Both the position numbers and the translations under genes were made by a program. Of a stretch of 64,000 nt of DNA, positions 1-11,700 are shown piece by piece. Location of the stretch: the NCBI RefSeq assembly GCF_000220395.1, contig NW_004086774.1:1-64000 (forward strand), written 5' to 3'. Below the pieces are notes generated by a model that did not search any database, was not told the DNA's origin, and saw nothing but the letters and a program-made list of their open reading frames with translations. This DNA comes from Ichthyophthirius multifiliis. Taxonomy: Eukaryota; Ciliophora; Oligohymenophorea; Hymenostomatida. Each line of letters starts with the position of its first letter. The first letter of the stretch is position 1.

Positions 1-115
1 ACCCCAACCCCAACCCCAACCCCAACCCCAACCCCAACCCCAACCCCAACCCCAACCCCAACCCCAACCCCAACCCCAACCCCAACCCCAACCCCAACCC
101 TAACCCCAAATCCCA
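1..115. repeat. Macronuclear telomere, C4A2 repeat
   Basis: The window starts with an uninterrupted tandem array of CCCCAA, the C-rich strand of the Tetrahymena/Ichthyophthirius-type telomere (G4T2 on the other strand). About 17 units are perfect; near 98-103 a CCCTAA variant appears and the last unit decays into CCCCAAAT before ordinary AT-rich DNA. This marks the left end of the window as a true chromosome end after macronuclear fragmentation. The variant sits at the inner edge, the oldest part of an added telomere. Confidence 0.97.
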
Positions 116-563
116 ATCTCTCACAACTTATAAATAATTTTTTTTAAATATTCTTTTTATTAATTTAAATATCCTTTTAATTTTTATAAATATTTCATAT
201 TTTTATTTTAATAATAATATTTTTATAAAAAATATAGTAAATATTAATATTTTGTTAAATAAAATAAATTTTTACATTATTGATATGTTATATATTCTTA
301 TTTTATATATATTTTATATGTATTTTTTACTTATATATTTATCAGCTTTTTTTTTTTTTTAATCCATAATATAATTTTTATATTTTCATAAAATTAGGGA
401 TATCTTTGAAAATTATGTATAATTTAAAATTAATAAAAAGAAAAAAAATCTTTTTATTTAAATTATTATAATATTTTAATTTTGTATATTTAAATTAATA
501 TTATATATATCTATAAATTTAAAATAAAAAAAATAAAAGTAAAATATCTTAAAATTCGTTATA
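116..563. other. Subtelomeric AT-rich spacer
   Basis: This stretch of about 450 bases between telomere and first start codon is almost pure A/T with short poly-T runs. I see no coding signal, no repeat family and no RNA gene in it. It presumably carries the promoter and 5' UTR of the rhomboid-like gene, but no specific element can be named. Confidence 0.6.
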
Positions 564-1205
564 ATGTTAAAATTTTTTAATAAATTTTCTAAATTCTACT
601 ATAATAACTTTTATTAATTTTAAAAATTAAAACATTATTCGAAATCATTAACTTTTATATTAATAGGAGCAAATACTGCCTTTTACGTTTCTCCATATAT
701 TTTTAATTAAATTATATATAACCAGCTTTTTAATAATTTAGCTTTAAATAAAAAATAAATAAATGATGGAAAATATCATACACTATTAACCTATAGTTTT
801 ATTGATTATAGACTTATGTCATTTCTAATCAGTTAATTTTTGCTATATTAAATTGGAATTAATACTGAAATAATTTTTAGTAGAACAATCTTAGGATAAT
901 TATATTTTGGAGGAACGTTTTTGGGAGGATTATTTATGTTATTGACACAAAAAGAGAATACATATTAATATGGAAATTTACCAGGTGTTTTTTCAATTCT
1001 AATTTTTAATATTATGAATTTTCCTAAATAATAAATTTATTTTTTTGGAATACCCCTTACAATGTAAATTTTGGGTGTGGTTTTAATTTTATAGTCAACT
1101 TTTTTAGTTTAAAAAAAGGGACCAGGTATAAATGCTATGGGATAATATGGAGGAATGGCATTTGGAGTATTATATTATCTTTTAAAGTTTTCAGGGCGTC
1201 TTTGA
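564..1205 (+). CDS. Rhomboid-like membrane protein, catalytically dead
   Basis: Single-exon gene of 213 aa in the ciliate code, ATG at 564 and TGA at 1203. The first ~35 residues are basic and aromatic (MLKFFNKFSKFYYNNF), like a mitochondrial presequence. The rest carries about six hydrophobic segments in the rhomboid arrangement: the YHTLLTYSFID loop, the GINTE turn, the LYFGGTFLGGL helix and a last helix GQYGGMAFGVLYYL. Active rhomboids need Ser in GxSG and His in the AHxGG motif; here the corresponding places read GNLPG and NAMGQYGG, so both catalytic residues are missing. The last helix keeps the GG..G packing pattern. It is most likely a pseudoprotease of the rhomboid/PARL type; Derlin-like membership is the alternative. 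It is the chromosome-end gene, about 450 bp from the telomere. Confidence 0.75.
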
Positions 1206-2917
1206 AAATAAATAGTTAAATTAATTAAATAAGGAAAAATAATAAAAAAATTATTATTAATTGTGATAAAATATAAAATAAATTATTAAAATTTTTACAT
1301 ATTTTTATTAATTTTATACATTAATAAAATTAAAAAATATATATATATAAATTATTAATATTATTTTTAATCGTAAAAATAATATGTTTAATTTATTTTC
1401 ATTAATAAGGCGATTAAATAAATTAATTTAAATACTTTTAAATATAAATAGATTTTAAGATTAATTATTCAAAAAAATATATTATATAATAATATTATTA
1501 AATATTTGAATTAAAAATGTTATATTAAATTTTTAAAACTAAATTCTTATTAAGTATATTTTTTGTTATTTGAGGACCCTCATTATTTATTAAAATATAT
1601 TTTCTTTATAATTGATTTTTTTTCGTATTTCTTATAATATTTACTTCATTTAAATTTATGTATGTTGATAAGCAATTTGATTTTTTATTTGCTATACAGT
1701 TACTTGATGTTTAATATATGTATTTTATTAAATTAAATTAAAGTTGATATAAAATATTATTAGAATTATTGATACTATTTCTTAGTTTTTTTAAAACTTT
1801 TATTTTTTTATTTTATTAATAAAGAAAAATAAAAAATTTCAATATTGAATTCATTATACATTTTAACAATATTTTTTTTAAAAAACAATAAACAAAAAAA
1901 ACTAAAATAAAATAGATTATAGCATTTTTAAATTGATTTAGTTTACTTTATCTTTATTTAATAAATGTAATGATTTTATATAACATTGCATTTCGTGCAA
2001 TTAATAAAATTAAAAAAAAAAAATTATAATATTTTATATATAATTAAAAATATTAATTTTTGTATTTAATGGATTAGATGATTATAAAGATCAAAAAAAG
2101 AAAAATAAGATGATTCTAATAATATATATTATTTATTTTTTATTTAAATAACTCTTAGAAATAAGTATAAAAATAAGATTTCTTTATTAAAATAAATATA
2201 AATATATATATATATATATATTATATTTATTTTATTTATTTAAAATATTTTATTTATTTATTTATCTATATTATATTTTTAATACTCTTATTATTTAAAA
2301 TATAATATATTATTAAATAATAACAATTAAATTATATTTATAAATAAGATTTTCGCATTTATATAAATATTTGCCAATTATTTTTTCTATGTTTAATTTT
2401 ATATTTTTTTTTTACTTTTTTTTTATTGTTTATCATTTTAAATAATTAAAATAATATTAATTCTATATAAAAATTATTTCTTTTTTCAATAAACGCATAT
2501 ATTTTGTTAAAAAATAAAATTAAGTTATTTTTAATTATATTAATTAAACTAATATTATTATTTATAGATTAAATTTTCTGTTTTACTCTATAAATTAATA
2601 AATATTTTATTTGCTTTATTTTTATAAAAGTTAATAAGATAATTATTTTCAATTTAAAAATATTCTATTTGCAAATTATTTTTTAGAATTTATTTAATTA
2701 TACTTTTTAAATAATTTTGTATTAAAAAATAAATAAATATTTTATATTAAATAATTATTATTTTATTTAGATTTCGAGTATATTAATTTTTATATATTTT
2801 TTTATTTAAGGTCATTATATAATTTTATATTTTCAAATAATTAGCAAAGCTAGAAAAAGCTTATATTTTAATTATTTTTCGATAAAATTAAATATAATAA
2901 AAACATTCAAAAAAATT
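1206..2917. other. Gene-free AT-rich spacer
   Basis: I read all frames with TGA as the only stop and found long open but low-complexity frames rich in Ile, Asn, Lys and Phe, without any recognisable domain or the higher G/C that marks coding DNA here. Short TA runs occur at 2200-2222. Nothing further can be supported. Confidence 0.55.
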
Positions 2918-4420
2918 ATGGAATAAGAAAACTAAAATATATTTTTAATTGACTGTTTAAAATAGTAACTAATTCAAACTACAGGCTAAACTATAACTAT
3001 ATTTAACTAACTATAAAATAATGATTCATTGGGAAAATTAAGGTAATAAACAGTAGATTATTTGAAAAAAATAGCTTAAATAAGTAAAAAATCTATTTTT
3101 AAAATTTTATAATTATTTTTATTTATAGTTAATGATTCTTAAATAAAAGATTATATATATTCTATTTAAGAAAATTAAAGCAGCTATCTAAATATGGTAA
3201 TAACTCCAATAAGGTAATAAAAGAAAATGCCTTCGAGTAGTATAAAAAGATTTAAAAAAAAAAATGAATTAAGTTAAGAAAATTAACAGTTAAAAGCTGT
3301 AAATATATAATCGTAAGATTTATAAAGTTTTAATATAAACAATAATTTTTTATAAAAAACATAATCTTTAATAAATATTAATAGTGATTATTATAATAAA
3401 AACTTATTTAAATAAATAACTAATGTATGCTAATTTTCATAGCAAATTTAAAAAAAAAACTAAACTTATCATTTGAATAAAGTAGTGAAAAATTAAATAA
3501 TACTTAAGAAGAAATAACTAAACAATAACATATTTCATAACCAATTTAAACTAAAAGAAATTATCCCTTTATAAAATAAGGAAATTAAGATTCAGAAAAG
3601 GATGAAATTTATGAATTATTAGAAGAAGTTGGAGATTTATAATAAAGAGAAGAGGGAAATGAAAAAGAAGAAAGTGAATATTAAAATGAAAAAAATAAAA
3701 ACTCTAAAACGAGAGGACCTTATTAAAAATATACTAAACAACTAAAATAATAAATAATTGATTAAGTAATATTTTTCTTTTTTTTTAATAATTAAAAATT
3801 TAAAGATAAATAAAGGAATCAGCTTAAAATTGATATCTGAGAGATATAAAGTACCTTTAAAAAACATAACAAGATGGATGTAATTCGGGATAGAAAGAAA
3901 AGAAGGAGGTGGAAGAAAAATAATGGACATTTAAATGGAAGTTATATTAATAGAATATTGCATAGACTACGTTTTAAGAAACAAAAAAAGATGCTAAAGG
4001 GAATTAATTATGAATAAAGCATTATAATTATCTATTAATTAAAAAAAATTCAAGGGATCTAAAGGATGGTTAGATAAATATTCGAATAGAACTAATTTAT
4101 CCTTAATTATGAAAGATTTAAAGAAAATATAAGTTTAGAATGAAGATGAAATATTAATTTAGGTTAAAAAATATTCAATTAATTATATTTGTTTTACTTT
4201 AAAAATTTAAAACCCAATTGTATATTCTTATAATTAAAGATATTTAGATTTCTTAATTTAATAGTAATCATTATATAAAAATTTTTGGAATATTGGAGTT
4301 AAAGAATTTAGAAGTAGAATAGTAAAATATCAAAATAATAATTAAAATAATTCCTTAGATTAAAATATTAAGGATTTAGTTTAAATATTTGGTTTAAAAT
4401 ATGAATAAATAATTATTTGA
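2918..4420 (+). CDS. CENP-B/Tc5-type helix-turn-helix DNA-binding protein
   Basis: Four exons, 452 aa. ATG at 2918, TGA at 4418. Introns 3084-3128 (45 bp, in frame, so optional), 3384-3442 (59 bp) and 3766-3805 (40 bp); with these the exons total exactly 453 codons. The N-terminal ~270 residues are Gln/Asn/Glu-rich and probably disordered. From about residue 260 comes RGPYQKYTKQLKQQIIDQ, then a psq/CENP-B-like helix-turn-helix (ISERYKVPLKNITRWM) and a second helical block ending KGSKGWLDKYSNR, which matches the GW..F..R close of the CENP-B/Tc5-transposase DNA-binding domain. No DDE catalytic domain follows. It could be a domesticated transposase DNA-binding protein, or a solo DNA-binding factor. 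Its 3' end faces the carboxypeptidase gene, tail to tail, about 70 bp away. Confidence 0.75.
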
Positions 4421-4492
4421 AAAAAAATTATATTAAAAAAAATAATTATAAAATAATAATATATAACATAGAATAAAAAAATATTAAATAAA

Positions 4493-4497
4493 TCATA

Positions 4498-4558
<61 letters not shown>

Positions 4559-4601
4559 TTCTTATTATTATTATTCTTCTTATTATTCTTTCTTATTATT
4601 C

Positions 4602-4652
<51 letters not shown>

Positions 4653-5981
4653 TTCTTCTTATTATTATTATTATAATTATTATTCTTCTTATTATTCTTC
4701 TTATTATTATTATTATTATTATTATTTTTCTTTTTTTTTTTATTCTATTTATCCTTATAATAAATCAGTTAACATTTTTAAAGAAGCTTCTGGCTTATTC
4801 ATAGGCACCATATGTCCAGCATCATATACTCTAAGGAAATGTAAATTATCAACAGATTTAATTTCGCCAAAGCTATACCATTTTTTATACTCTGCCTTTT
4901 AGAATTCTTCTTTTTTTGCCCATTAAACATTATTAGTCCATTTTTCTCCACCTCTCCAATTACAAATAAAGTCTTTATCTCCTGTATAAACTAATATATT
5001 TATTTTAATATCTAATAAAAGTGTAATTTTAGGTGAAAGATTCAACATCCAATCGGTATATAAAGCTCTACGAACATCATCTTTACAATTAGCCCATTAT
5101 CTACCCTAAACTCCCAATAATCCAATTACGTCTTATCTCATAAGGAATTTACTAATCTATGAAAAATCATAACAACGTGGAGGAACATCACATTTTTCTC
5201 TAATATCATATTTATTAAATTTTGGTTTCATAGGATTTCCCATTATTGCTTCAACGCTCATTTGACATTCTTTCATAGTTAAAACAAAAGGAATATTATA
5301 TTTAATCATCTGTTTACATATATAAAAAGCGCCTTTAAGTAAAACATATTATATATTACCAATAAGATTATTTTCATATGCGTAATTAACATATTCTTAG
5401 TATTAATTATAAGGATCTACTAAACCATTTCCTATTGCTACACCTACTAAGTTCATTCTTGTATCTTTTTCAGTCACAATTTTGGCTGTAATGGCTGGAA
5501 TATAATGTCCTGCGTAAGATTCTCCAGTCACAAACATTTCCCTGCCTGCGTATTAAGGGAATAAGGTATAAAAGTCTTACAAAAATTAAAAGAAATCAGC
5601 CGCAACTCCATTTTCATCTACTACAAATTCGTTTAAACCAGCTTTAGAGAATCCTGTGCCTACGGGTTAGTCAACATAAACTATATTAGAGTGTTCATTC
5701 CAAGAGTAAGGATTTTTAGTAAGATTTAAATCGTCGCGAATTTTATAAGGACCATTTTCTGCGAAAAGAGCGGTTACGGAAGAACAACCAGGGCCGCCAG
5801 TAAGCCAGAAAACTAAAGGATCTTTTTAAGAATCAGAGCGAGATTCAAAATGCCAATAAAACATATCACTTTCTTCTCTTATTTTTACAAAACCAACATT
5901 GTAGGATTCGTCTAAAAATACTGGATTTTTATCTTAGAGAGTGAGTGATAAAAATATGTGAAAGATTATATATTTTATCAT
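4493..5981 (-). CDS. Serine carboxypeptidase (peptidase S10) with Gln/Glu tail
   Basis: Single exon on the minus strand, ATG at 5979-5981. An N-terminal signal peptide (MIKYIIFHIFLSLTL) sends it to the secretory/lysosomal route. The catalytic triad is plain: Ser in GESYAGHY (about residue 155), Asp in TGDKDFICNW (about 337) and His in DAGHMVPM (about 390). The oxyanion motif WLTGGPGCSS and the DQPVGTGFS motif are intact, so the enzyme should remove C-terminal residues from peptides in an acidic compartment. After the usual family end (about 4755) no stop appears; the frame runs straight into a (TTA)n microsatellite whose minus strand reads TAA/GAA, that is Gln and Glu. A TGA lies at 4493-4495 in the frame that continues TAA triplets, reached only if one base near 4588-4591 is removed. 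The 3' end is therefore uncertain; the enzyme domain is not. Confidence 0.9.
4497..4736. repeat. TTA/TTC trinucleotide microsatellite
   Basis: About 240 bases of (TTA)n with interspersed TTC triplets. Read on the minus strand in the carboxypeptidase frame it encodes runs of Gln (TAA) broken by Glu (GAA). The phase slips once near 4588-4591 where CTTTC interrupts the triplet pattern. Confidence 0.9.
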
Positions 5982-6203
5982 ATTTTCTTTTTATAATATT
6001 TATTTTAAAATAATTATTATATTTTATATTAAAAAATAAAATAAATATAATATATATATATATTTTATATATTTAAAATTATTTTTTTTAAACTTATATA
6101 TTTTTGATTATATTAGTCTTTAAGAAAAAAATATAAATTTTCATATGAATTAAAAATAAATAGATAATAATAAATATATAAAAATAATAATAATAATAAA
6201 AAT

Positions 6204-6236
<33 letters not shown>

Positions 6237-6756
6237 TATTATTATTATTATTATTATATTATTTTTCTGGAATATAGAAATAATATAAATATTACTAATT
6301 GTTTTTAAAAAATATTTTATTCCTTTTAATTTAATAAAATAAATTATTTAATTTTATATTTTTTAATATACAATACAAAAATAATATACTATCAATTTTT
6401 TATCATTACCAAAATATTAGTAAAACTATAGAATTTTAATTATATTATATTACTTCATTTTAATTAGAATTAATTAATTCAATTAAAAAAAGCTTCCAAA
6501 ATTAATATTACAATTTTTTTTTTTTTTTATAATCCATTTAAAATATGATTCTATATTAAATAAAATTTTAGTTTTTCAATTATTTTGGTTTCATCCATAT
6601 TATTATTATATAAATTATGCCGAATAAATATTTTTATTTTTTTAATATTTAATTTTTTTTTTTATTATTTATTTTAATATCTTTAATTATTTATTTAAAA
6701 TTATTATTATTGATACTTTATCGAATTTACATATATATTATAAAAAACTAATATTA
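5982..6756. other. Intergenic spacer with TAA/TTA hairpin repeat
   Basis: AT-rich DNA between the carboxypeptidase start and the B56 stop. At about 6183-6256 a run of TAA triplets turns directly into TTA triplets, a self-complementary repeat that could form a hairpin of roughly 20-25 bp arms. No gene is seen. Confidence 0.6.
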
Positions 6757-8206
6757 TCAATTATAATTATGAACAATATTAGCATTATAAAGTCTATTGT
6801 TTTCTCCTGCCACATTATAATCAGTATATGGTAAAACACAAGGACTTAACTAAGGATTAATTTTCATTGCTTTTTTAGTCAATTCCAACCATTTTTCTTC
6901 TATAGCATTTCTTTCTTCGTTTCTCTTTTTTTGCATCTTTTGCCAAATATAAGGTGGGTGTATTTTTATATAAGAGGGCTTTTTCAAAGGCGTTATAGTC
7001 TAATTCTTTTAAAATTTATCTCAAAGCAATTAAAGATTCCTATAAAATTTTATGCCAATGATTATCTGCAATTTTATTAATAACTGGAATTATAAGTGGG
7101 AAAGCAACTTGTTTATAATTTTTAAGGACAGTAAGAAAATATTCGTTTTCAAAAAAACACATTGACCTGTCAGAAACTTATAAATGAGGTCCTGCTATAC
7201 ACTTAATAATTCTTCTAAATAATTAATCCACATAAGGTTCTAATTTATGAATTTCGCAAATTTCTAAAACCTCCAAAAGTTCAGATAAAAACATCATTTC
7301 TTTTATTGAATTACTATTTGGCCAATATTTTAGCAATCCATTCAATAAATCAACTGCCAAATCAGGCATTTTCGATAAATATAACATTGAACACCTTTAT
7401 AACTGTTCATGGTAAAAATGAGAAGTCTATACCTTATGTAAAGGAATTAATGTTTCTTTGAAAAACTCAATATGTTAATCCCTTAAAGGTGTATTAAATC
7501 CACTCACTACAGAAGCTAAAACATCCAATAATTCTGACATTCCATTAAAAGAATATCTTTCATGTATAATTTAATTAAAAATATTAGTCATTGCTTTTCG
7601 AAAAGTTTTTCTTCTTTAAATTAATTTTCCATAAAGCCTATGAATAATGTTTTTGATGTATTCTCTTTCCCTTGGCTCATTGCTGTCAAATAATTCGAAC
7701 AATTAATATATGAATTTGTATTTGACACCTGGTAATAATATATTAACTTCCATATAATCGCTTGCTATTAATTATAAAAAAATATCGTATACAGGTTATT
7801 AGTGGGGCCAGGCTGTTACTACATACATGTCATTTAAGTCTATTTCTGGTTCAACTTTATTTTAATTCTAAAAAATAATTATTTAATTTATTTTTTTACG
7901 TTAATTTTATGCTTGCTTTTTTTATATAGGTAGTGGCCTTTGTAGGTTTTTCTCTATCATGGTCATTATATGAGTAAATTAGGGGAAAATTAAAGATGGA
8001 TAGGCGTTTTGGACTTATAGGAGGTCTTACATTTATTATAAAAAGTATAATCGATCATTTTTTTATTATATGTCATTATTTTCATCATTAAAATCTAAAG
8101 GACGTGAGCAATATTCTATCATATCAAGGAATTGCTTGATTAATTGAGGAGGTACTTTTTCTGGTTCATCTATTTTTTATAATTATTAAACTAAATTTTT
8201 TTCCAT
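6757..8206 (-). CDS. PP2A regulatory subunit B56 (B')
   Basis: Minus-strand gene, ATG at 8204-8206, TGA at 6757-6759, about 482 aa. It is the substrate-targeting subunit of protein phosphatase 2A. The B56 HEAT-repeat fold is recognisable throughout: VTAWPHQQPVYDIFLQLI near residue 130, EREYIKNIIHRLYGKLI, HERYSFNGMSELLDVLASVVSGF, CIAGPHLQVSDRSMCFFENEYF and the closing KIADNHWHKILQESLIALRQ. The C-terminal helix resumes as PPYIWQKMQKKRNE and ends NANIVHNYN. Between KELDYNAFEK and PPYIWQKM the frame changes by one base: the T-run at 6980-6984 (A-run in the message) has one base too many. With that removed the gene is exactly 483 codons and intronless. A sequencing error is more likely than programmed frameshifting. 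Confidence 0.92.
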
Positions 8207-8782
8207 TAATGATATCTTTATAATAAAAATATATTTAATTTTAATATAATAAAAAATAATATAATATATATTATTTTAAATAAATATTTATTTATATATA
8301 TATAATTAAATAATTTTTTTTTTTTTTTATTATAAATTTTTAAATATTTATACAAAAGTTTTTAATCAAATAAGAAAAAATACACATAAAAGAATGAAAG
8401 TATTATAAATTTTAAAACGATGTTTAGAATATATTTAAATCTTAAATTTAGATAAGAAAAATAAGAAAAATAAGAAAAAATTTTTAAATAAAAAATATTT
8501 TTGTATTTAATCGCATTAAATTATATTCATTTCTAAAATGATAATAATATTTTTATTCTAAGTATACCTTTCGCTACTTGATTCATCATTATTAATTGAA
8601 AATAAATACTTATTGTTTCAGTTAAATAATAAAGTTTAAATTGAAAATAAAATTAAATATCTATATCTAAAACATTTTTTTAAAAAAAATTTAAAAAAAT
8701 AACCTTTTAAAGAAAAAATAAAATAAAACCTAAATATATATAAAAAAAATTAAATTTTTTAAAAAATAAATAAATATATAAA
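8207..8782. other. Divergent intergenic region B56 / Ca2+ channel
   Basis: A 576-base AT-rich spacer between two genes transcribed away from each other, so it must hold both promoters. Apart from poly-A/T runs and a TA run at 8294-8302 I see no specific motif. Confidence 0.55.
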
Positions 8783-11700
8783 ATGAGTGAAGAAGTATAA
8801 ATAAACACATTAAAATATGGATAAATAATAACAATTAGTCGTTTTGAAGATATAAAATCATTTGTAACCTCTGACGGTCATGCCAAGAATAGTGTTTTTT
8901 TAAAAAACTTTTCCAAATAAAATAACAAGAGCAGCCAAAATTCAAAATACTAAAATATCGTTATTAATAAAGATGATTTTTCTAATTGTTTATTTTAGAT
9001 ATACCCCAAAGTCCAAAACTCTACCAAAACAAAAATCTTAAGAGAATCAGAACAATTTAAACAATAAAAAAAAAAGACCTAATCCAATGAACTTACAGTG
9101 TAAAAAATGGCTTTATTTAGTGCATTCTTAAAAGCCGAAGAAGATCGCAAAAACAATAAAATTAATTTCCAAGAAAACAAAAAAATACCCAAAAAGATGG
9201 TCCTCCCTTAAACTCTGACGAAAACACAAATAATTAATTTTTGAAGAAAATTCCTCTATATTAATCCCAACTTTATACGGAATTTAAGTCTAATGTAGAT
9301 GAATTTAACAATATGATGGAAATTTCCCTTTCATATAATGAGCCTTTTTAACTCCTTCATTTGAATTCTTCTAAATTTTTGGCTTGTCAGATAATCGAGA
9401 GTAAATACGAAAAGGAAAATTATAAAATTCTTTTAGACGATTTTTCTTCTGAATAAACTCTTTTTAAAATCATACCTGCTTTTGCTTACTAAAAAGAGAG
9501 TGCAACTTATATTTACGAGAATGAATGTATTAAAATTGTCAAAGCATAAAATTTTAACAACAAAACAATAAATCTCCATTTTTCAGAAGAAATATGTCAA
9601 ATGAAATAAAAAAATTAATTATAATAATAGACACAAATAATGAGTTAATTAACTAAATAACCTCAATAAATCTTCTAAAAGTCAACCTCTTAAAATATTA
9701 ATAGAGAAGTAAATGGTTGTTTAGAAAAAGCGGCTATGCTTAAAGTATAAATATTTCAAGATTTAACTGATTTGTAAAATTAAAAATATCTCAAATGTGG
9801 TGATGCTATTTGGCTTCATCATTCTTAAATGAATTGTACATTAGCGGCGTAATAACTTCGTATAGCAACAACTAAAGAATAATTAACTTCATTAAATATA
9901 ATAGTAAATATATATATTGCCATTTTTATTTAAAATTTAAAAGGAATGGATGTCAAAAAATAATTTAAAATCCATATAATATAAGCCGGATAAAATGTTT
10001 CCTTTGAAGATTATTCAGGAAATACATTCGGTCTATGGATAATTGAAAATTAAGATTTTCAAAAGGGAGGTTGTGTGGAATATAGAACAGCCTATAGACT
10101 AAAACACATGTCTTCAGGCTGCTATTTGAGCGTAATGGACGAAAATAAAAATAAAAGAGAAGAAATTTAGAAAGATTAAGAATTAAAAAATCAAAAGTTA
10201 AAAGAAGAAAATGCAAAAAACGACAAGAAAATAAACGTTGCTTATTATGACGATTTTTCTGATTCTTCTAATGAAGAAAAAGACAAGAGAAAAAAAAAAA
10301 AAAAAAAAATTATTTAACCAATAAACAATTAATAAAACGATAACAATCAAATAGTACTTACCCTTACTAATAATTACGAAGATCCTTTTACTCTTTTTTA
10401 GTTTTTTGCACTCGGAACATCCGAAAGTGTAAATGAGTAATTCGTAGAAACTGGAAGTTTTCTTTTTATTAGAAATATAAATAGCGGAATGTGGCTTGAT
10501 ATAGTTAATTTAGACCAAAACATAAACTAATAAAATGAAGAAAATGAAAGCAATTTTAATAAAGCCTTGAAAGCTTCATTTAAAATGCAAATGGCAGAAA
10601 ATCAAGTATTTAAAGTTTTTTAGATTTCCTCAAATAAAATGTGGGAAGCTAAATTTGTTATTTCTTGCTCTCATGTATTGCTTAAATTTTTATTAAGTTT
10701 TAGAAATTCTTAAAATAACAATGACGAATAAAATTTAAATGTGCTTAAATAAAAGATAAAAACAGCCAAATACACAATTAATAATTTAAATAATTTTTGC
10801 AATAATAAATTACTAAATTACTAACCTGATTAAAAATACGGAATGTAGAATTCTAGAAGATAAAAATTATTAAAAGAATAATATTACATAGATTTTTTGA
10901 TTAAAATTTTAGAAGATTTATTACCCAAAAATGAACTTGAATTGTGGATTTAATATAAAAATTAAGAAGACGAGGAAAAAAGATAAATGCAGAATGAATA
11001 AAATCATGATTTTTCGGATAATTAATAAATATTTGCTATATAGTAAAAATAAAACAAACCCAAAATATAAAATATTTAACTTAATAATGAATACATGCTT
11101 TATTTTAATGAAAAAGTATAATTAAAAAAGATATTTAAACAAAAAAATAATAAATATAAAAATAGGTTTAATTAGCTATAGATATATACAGTTTGCTTGT
11201 AAGTATTTGTAAAAACAATCCAGAAAATTAATTGTATACATTCGATTTAATTCCCTATTTTTACATACATTGTAAATATATTCCAGAAGCTATTGATTGC
11301 GTGATAAGTTTAATTTCTAACAACGAAACTATTTTAAATAAACTTTCAGATAATTTAAAAATACCTTACGAATATGAAAAATCTTCTTATAATGATTAAA
11401 TCAACTAAAAGCAAATAAAAATACTAATAAATCTTTATGATCAAGATAATAATAATACAAATAATAATGGAGAATTAATTTCTTTCAAATAACATGAAAA
11501 AATAACCCCTAAGCCAATAAATATAATTATTTATTTCATGAATTTAATATGGGATGATAAAGCCTAATATAAATCACATTATTTAAAATTTTTAAGGTCT
11601 ATTTGTAGAATATAAAATAAGGCAATATCTTTAAATTAGGAAAACATTTTCAAATTATTCAAAAAATATTCAAAAGTAAAATAATAAATACGATACGATT

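Noticed and set aside
1560-1760. Slightly less AT-rich patch in the first spacer
   Set aside because: No frame gives a domain-like protein and no structure was found.
4200-4492. Continuation of the carboxypeptidase minus-strand frame beyond the repeat
   Set aside because: It is antisense to the conserved 3' exon of the helix-turn-helix gene and stays open only because TGA is rare.
9904-9943. GT..AG interval in the Ca2+ channel gene that looks like a 40-bp intron
   Set aside because: Both flanks are in the same frame without removing it; excision of 40 bases would break the frame.
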